The position numbers and the translations under genes were made by a program. Shown one piece after another: positions 4,549-5,799 of a DNA stretch of 5,799 nt; the stretch's first letter is position 1, and the number at the start of each line of letters is the position of its first letter. The notes beneath the pieces were generated by a model. It made no database searches, was not told where the DNA came from, and was given only the letters and a program-made list of their open reading frames with translations. The stretch comes from Spirochaetaceae bacterium. Lineage in GTDB: Bacteria; Spirochaetota; Spirochaetia; Treponematales; Breznakiellaceae. The stretch lies in contig JAITHF010000141.1 of NCBI GenBank assembly GCA_031280115.1, positions 1 through 5,799 on the forward strand, in the 5' to 3' direction.

Positions 4549-5377
4549 TTGGACAGAATTAACCGGAAATAACCGTTCCTTCAATCCTGACAACCCTGAC
4601 AACCCTGAAAAATCCGCGATGACCGTCGGCGTCTTTGACGGCGTGCATAAAGGCCACCAAGCCTTAATAGAAAAAATAGTCCGGTACGGCGCGTATCCCA
4701 CGGTAATCACCTTCAGGCGCAGCCCCAAACAAGTGCTGCACCCCGGAACCGCAGGGGCGGTTATTCTCAGCCTCCCGCAAAAACTCCGAATATTTGAAAG
4801 CCTGGGGGTTTCCCGTACTATCCTCATTGACTTTTCGGAACATTTTAGTAAACTAAAGGGGCGGGACTTCATTGAGATACTGATACGGCAGGGCGCTATG
4901 GGCTACCTTGCGGTTGGCAGTAACTTCCGGTGCGGGCGCGGCCTTGATACTGACGCGGCGCTTATTAAAGACCGCTATGAAACCGCGGATATTCGTATCG
5001 ATGTGGTGCCGCCGGTTATGGACCGAGGGGGGCCCATAAGCTCAAGCCGCATCCGCGAGGCTATCCGCGAGGGAAAACTGGCCGCCGCCGCGGAAGCGCT
5101 GGGAAGAAATATAGCGCTTGACCTGCGGGGCATTGAGGCAAGGCAGGAAGGAAGCGAAACCGTGTTCTGCCCCCAAGGGCGGGCGCTCCCGCCGGACGGG
5201 CGGTACCCGGTATCTGTCTATGAAGAGAACGAAGAGAACAAAGAAAACGATAAAAATAAAAAAAATGATGAAGGGAAAACAGCGGAGATACAGATACAGC
5301 ACGGCGCCGTCCGTATCCCTTCATGTTTCAATGCGGTAACAGGCATTGAATTTATATCTGGTTTCCAAGGAGAATGA
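4535..5377 (+). CDS. ribF: RibF-family FAD synthetase (FMN adenylyltransferase; kinase domain degenerate)
   Basis: RibF proteins phosphorylate riboflavin to FMN and adenylate FMN to FAD in the cytoplasm. The 280-residue product clearly has the nucleotidyltransferase half: VGVFDGVHKGH (31-41, the HxGH-type motif at H38-H41), VGSNFRCGRG (127-136, family form VGxDFRFG), and ISSSRIR (168-174). The C-terminal half should be the riboflavin kinase barrel; LPPDGRYPVSV (218-228) resembles one strand of it, but the GxxxGRxLGxPTAN motif is not visible. Low-complexity stretches are present: a threefold nine-base repeat giving NPDNPDNPE (17-25), and a Glu/Asn/Lys-rich segment at 230-248. The ATG at 4535 has GGAG 9 bases upstream; earlier in-frame starts lie before the predicted transcript start. 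rpsO begins 4 bases after the stop. Family is firm, kinase activity uncertain. Confidence 0.88.
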   Translation: MRVADWTELTGNNRSFNPDNPDNPEKSAMTVGVFDGVHKGHQALIEKIVRYGAYPTVITFRRSPKQVLHPGTAGAVILSLPQKLRIFESLGVSRTILIDFSEHFSKLKGRDFIEILIRQGAMGYLAVGSNFRCGRGLDTDAALIKDRYETADIRIDVVPPVMDRGGPISSSRIREAIREGKLAAAAEALGRNIALDLRGIEARQEGSETVFCPQGRALPPDGRYPVSVYEENEENKENDKNKKNDEGKTAEIQIQHGAVRIPSCFNAVTGIEFISGFQGE

Positions 5378-5381
5378 ATAT

Positions 5382-5651
5382 ATGGCATTGCAAAAGGAAA
5401 AGGTAACAGAACTGGTTACCAAGTTCGGTAAAAGCGAGAAAAATACCGGCGTGTCGGAGGTCCAGGTCGCCCTGCTGACCGAGCGGATAAACCAGCTTAC
5501 AGAGCATTGCAGGCGGTTTAAGAAGGATAAATCCAGCCAGCGGGGTTTACTGATTCTGGTGGGCAAGCGCCGGCGCATGCTCAAGTATGTACAGCGTATC
5601 AACGTGGAACGGTACCGTTCTTTGATTAAAGAACTGGGCTTGCGGAAATAA
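5382..5651 (+). CDS. rpsO: 30S ribosomal protein S15
   Basis: S15 is a primary binder of the central domain of 16S rRNA and nucleates platform assembly of the small subunit. The 89-residue product has exactly the usual bacterial length. It contains the family segments TGVSEVQVALLTERINQLTEH (about 22-42), the KKDKSSQRGLLILVGKRRRML stretch (about 47-67) and YVQRINVERYRSLIKELGLR at the end, matching the four-helix protein. The start is ATG 5382 with AAGGAG at 5367-5372, 9 bases upstream, inside the end of ribF. Placement directly after ribF and directly before pnp is common across bacteria. In E. coli S15 represses its own translation through a leader pseudoknot; here the leader is the ribF coding sequence and I see no such structure. 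Confidence 0.97.
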   Translation: MALQKEKVTELVTKFGKSEKNTGVSEVQVALLTERINQLTEHCRRFKKDKSSQRGLLILVGKRRRMLKYVQRINVERYRSLIKELGLRK

Positions 5652-5668
5652 GCGCCGGCAGCCGGCGC
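5652..5668 (+). terminator. GC-rich hairpin directly after rpsO (possible attenuator)
   Basis: GCGCCGGC (5652-5659), A, GCCGGCGC (5661-5668) is a perfect inverted repeat; in RNA the innermost pairs would open into a small loop. It starts on the base after the rpsO stop. The tail GGGCCTTTCATC has only three T, so termination would be weak, as expected for an attenuator that lets some transcription reach pnp. Confidence 0.45.
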
Positions 5669-5679
5669 GGGCCTTTCAT

Positions 5680-5715
5680 CCCCTTTGCGGAAGCGGCGGC
5701 GCTTTCGCAAAGGGG
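5680..5715 (+). promoter_or_regulatory. Long hairpin in the pnp leader
   Basis: CCCCTTTGCGGAAGC (5680-5694) pairs along all 15 positions, with one G-U, to GCTTTCGCAAAGGGG (5701-5715) around the six-base loop GGCGGC. No T run follows, so it is not a standard terminator. In E. coli the pnp leader carries a long stem cut by RNase III, after which PNPase represses its own synthesis. The position here is the same; the function is inferred. Confidence 0.55.
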
Positions 5716-5732
5716 CAGCCGTATTCTTGTGT

Positions 5733-5770
5733 AAAAGAGAGAAGAGAGAGAGAAAAGAGAAAAAAAGGAA
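5733..5770 (+). promoter_or_regulatory. Purine-only tract with the pnp ribosome-binding site
   Basis: All 38 bases are A or G, including a GA repeat (about 5738-5752) and AAGGAA at 5765-5770, four bases before the ATG when counted from AGGA. It has the same style as the tracts before flgL and ribF. Confidence 0.5.
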
Positions 5771-5773
5771 ATT

Positions 5774-5799
5774 ATGATTCACAGAGTAACATACACCAT
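5774..5799 (+). CDS. pnp: Probable polynucleotide phosphorylase, first codons only
   Basis: An ATG at 5774 follows a ribosome-binding site and runs open to the window end, giving only MIHRVTYT. That is too short to identify from sequence. The call rests on position: pnp follows rpsO in very many bacteria, and the hairpin between them is placed like the E. coli pnp leader stem. PNPase degrades RNA 3' to 5' by phosphorolysis. Confidence 0.6.

Noticed and set aside
4036..4872. Long minus-strand open frame of 278 codons
   Set aside because: It runs antisense through the N-terminal half of ribF and through the right repeat arm. No family resemblance is seen and the composition mirrors the opposite strand.
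5346..5381. Earlier start for rpsO adding 12 residues
   Set aside because: It overlaps the ribF end without a ribosome site; the ATG at 5382 has AAGGAG and gives the standard 89-residue protein.
5321..5782. Minus-strand open frame of 153 codons opposite rpsO
   Set aside because: It is antisense to S15 and translates the purine tract as a Phe/Ser/Leu run.

Overview
The window looks like a spirochaete chromosome of the Treponema type, with moderately high GC. The reasons are the gene order flgK-flgL-fliW-csrA, a FlgL of 415 residues (much longer than the roughly 300-residue enteric or Bacillus protein), a compact RibF next to rpsO and pnp, and AG-only tracts in front of several genes. This assignment rests on gene order and remembered protein families, not on a database search.

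Positions 1-2591 hold the late flagellar-assembly block on the + strand. It contains the C-terminal third or so of the hook-filament junction protein FlgK, all of the junction protein FlgL, the flagellin-binding assembly factor FliW, and the RNA-binding regulator CsrA. fliW and csrA overlap by 7 bases. In the known scheme FliW binds either flagellin or CsrA, so flagellin export state is translated into CsrA activity. The FlgK and FlgL junction proteins are what must be in place before flagellin polymerises.

Positions 2592-3536 hold a separate unit: a near-consensus promoter whose predicted start point falls on the A of the ATG of a DUF2156 (phosphatidylglycerol lysyltransferase C-terminal-like, GNAT-fold) protein. 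That transcript would be leaderless.

Positions 3537-4534 carry no credible protein gene. The stretch is not featureless. Two diverged copies of a roughly 225-base repeat lie in inverted orientation (about 3516-3743 and 4403-4182), with a third, more diverged copy between them (about 3925-4078). The copies keep hairpins in the same places while the stem sequences change. The outer end of the first copy supplies the last codons of the DUF2156 gene, and the outer end of the second stops just before the ribF promoter. This is the most unusual part of the window.

Positions 4422-5799 hold ribF (FAD synthetase family), rpsO (ribosomal protein S15) and the first codons of a gene that is very probably pnp (polynucleotide phosphorylase). 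ribF has its own promoter and a small overlapping upstream reading frame. Its protein keeps the adenylyltransferase motifs but shows no recognisable riboflavin-kinase PTAN motif, and it carries low-complexity insertions. Two strong hairpins lie between rpsO and pnp, where enteric bacteria have an attenuator and an RNase III site.
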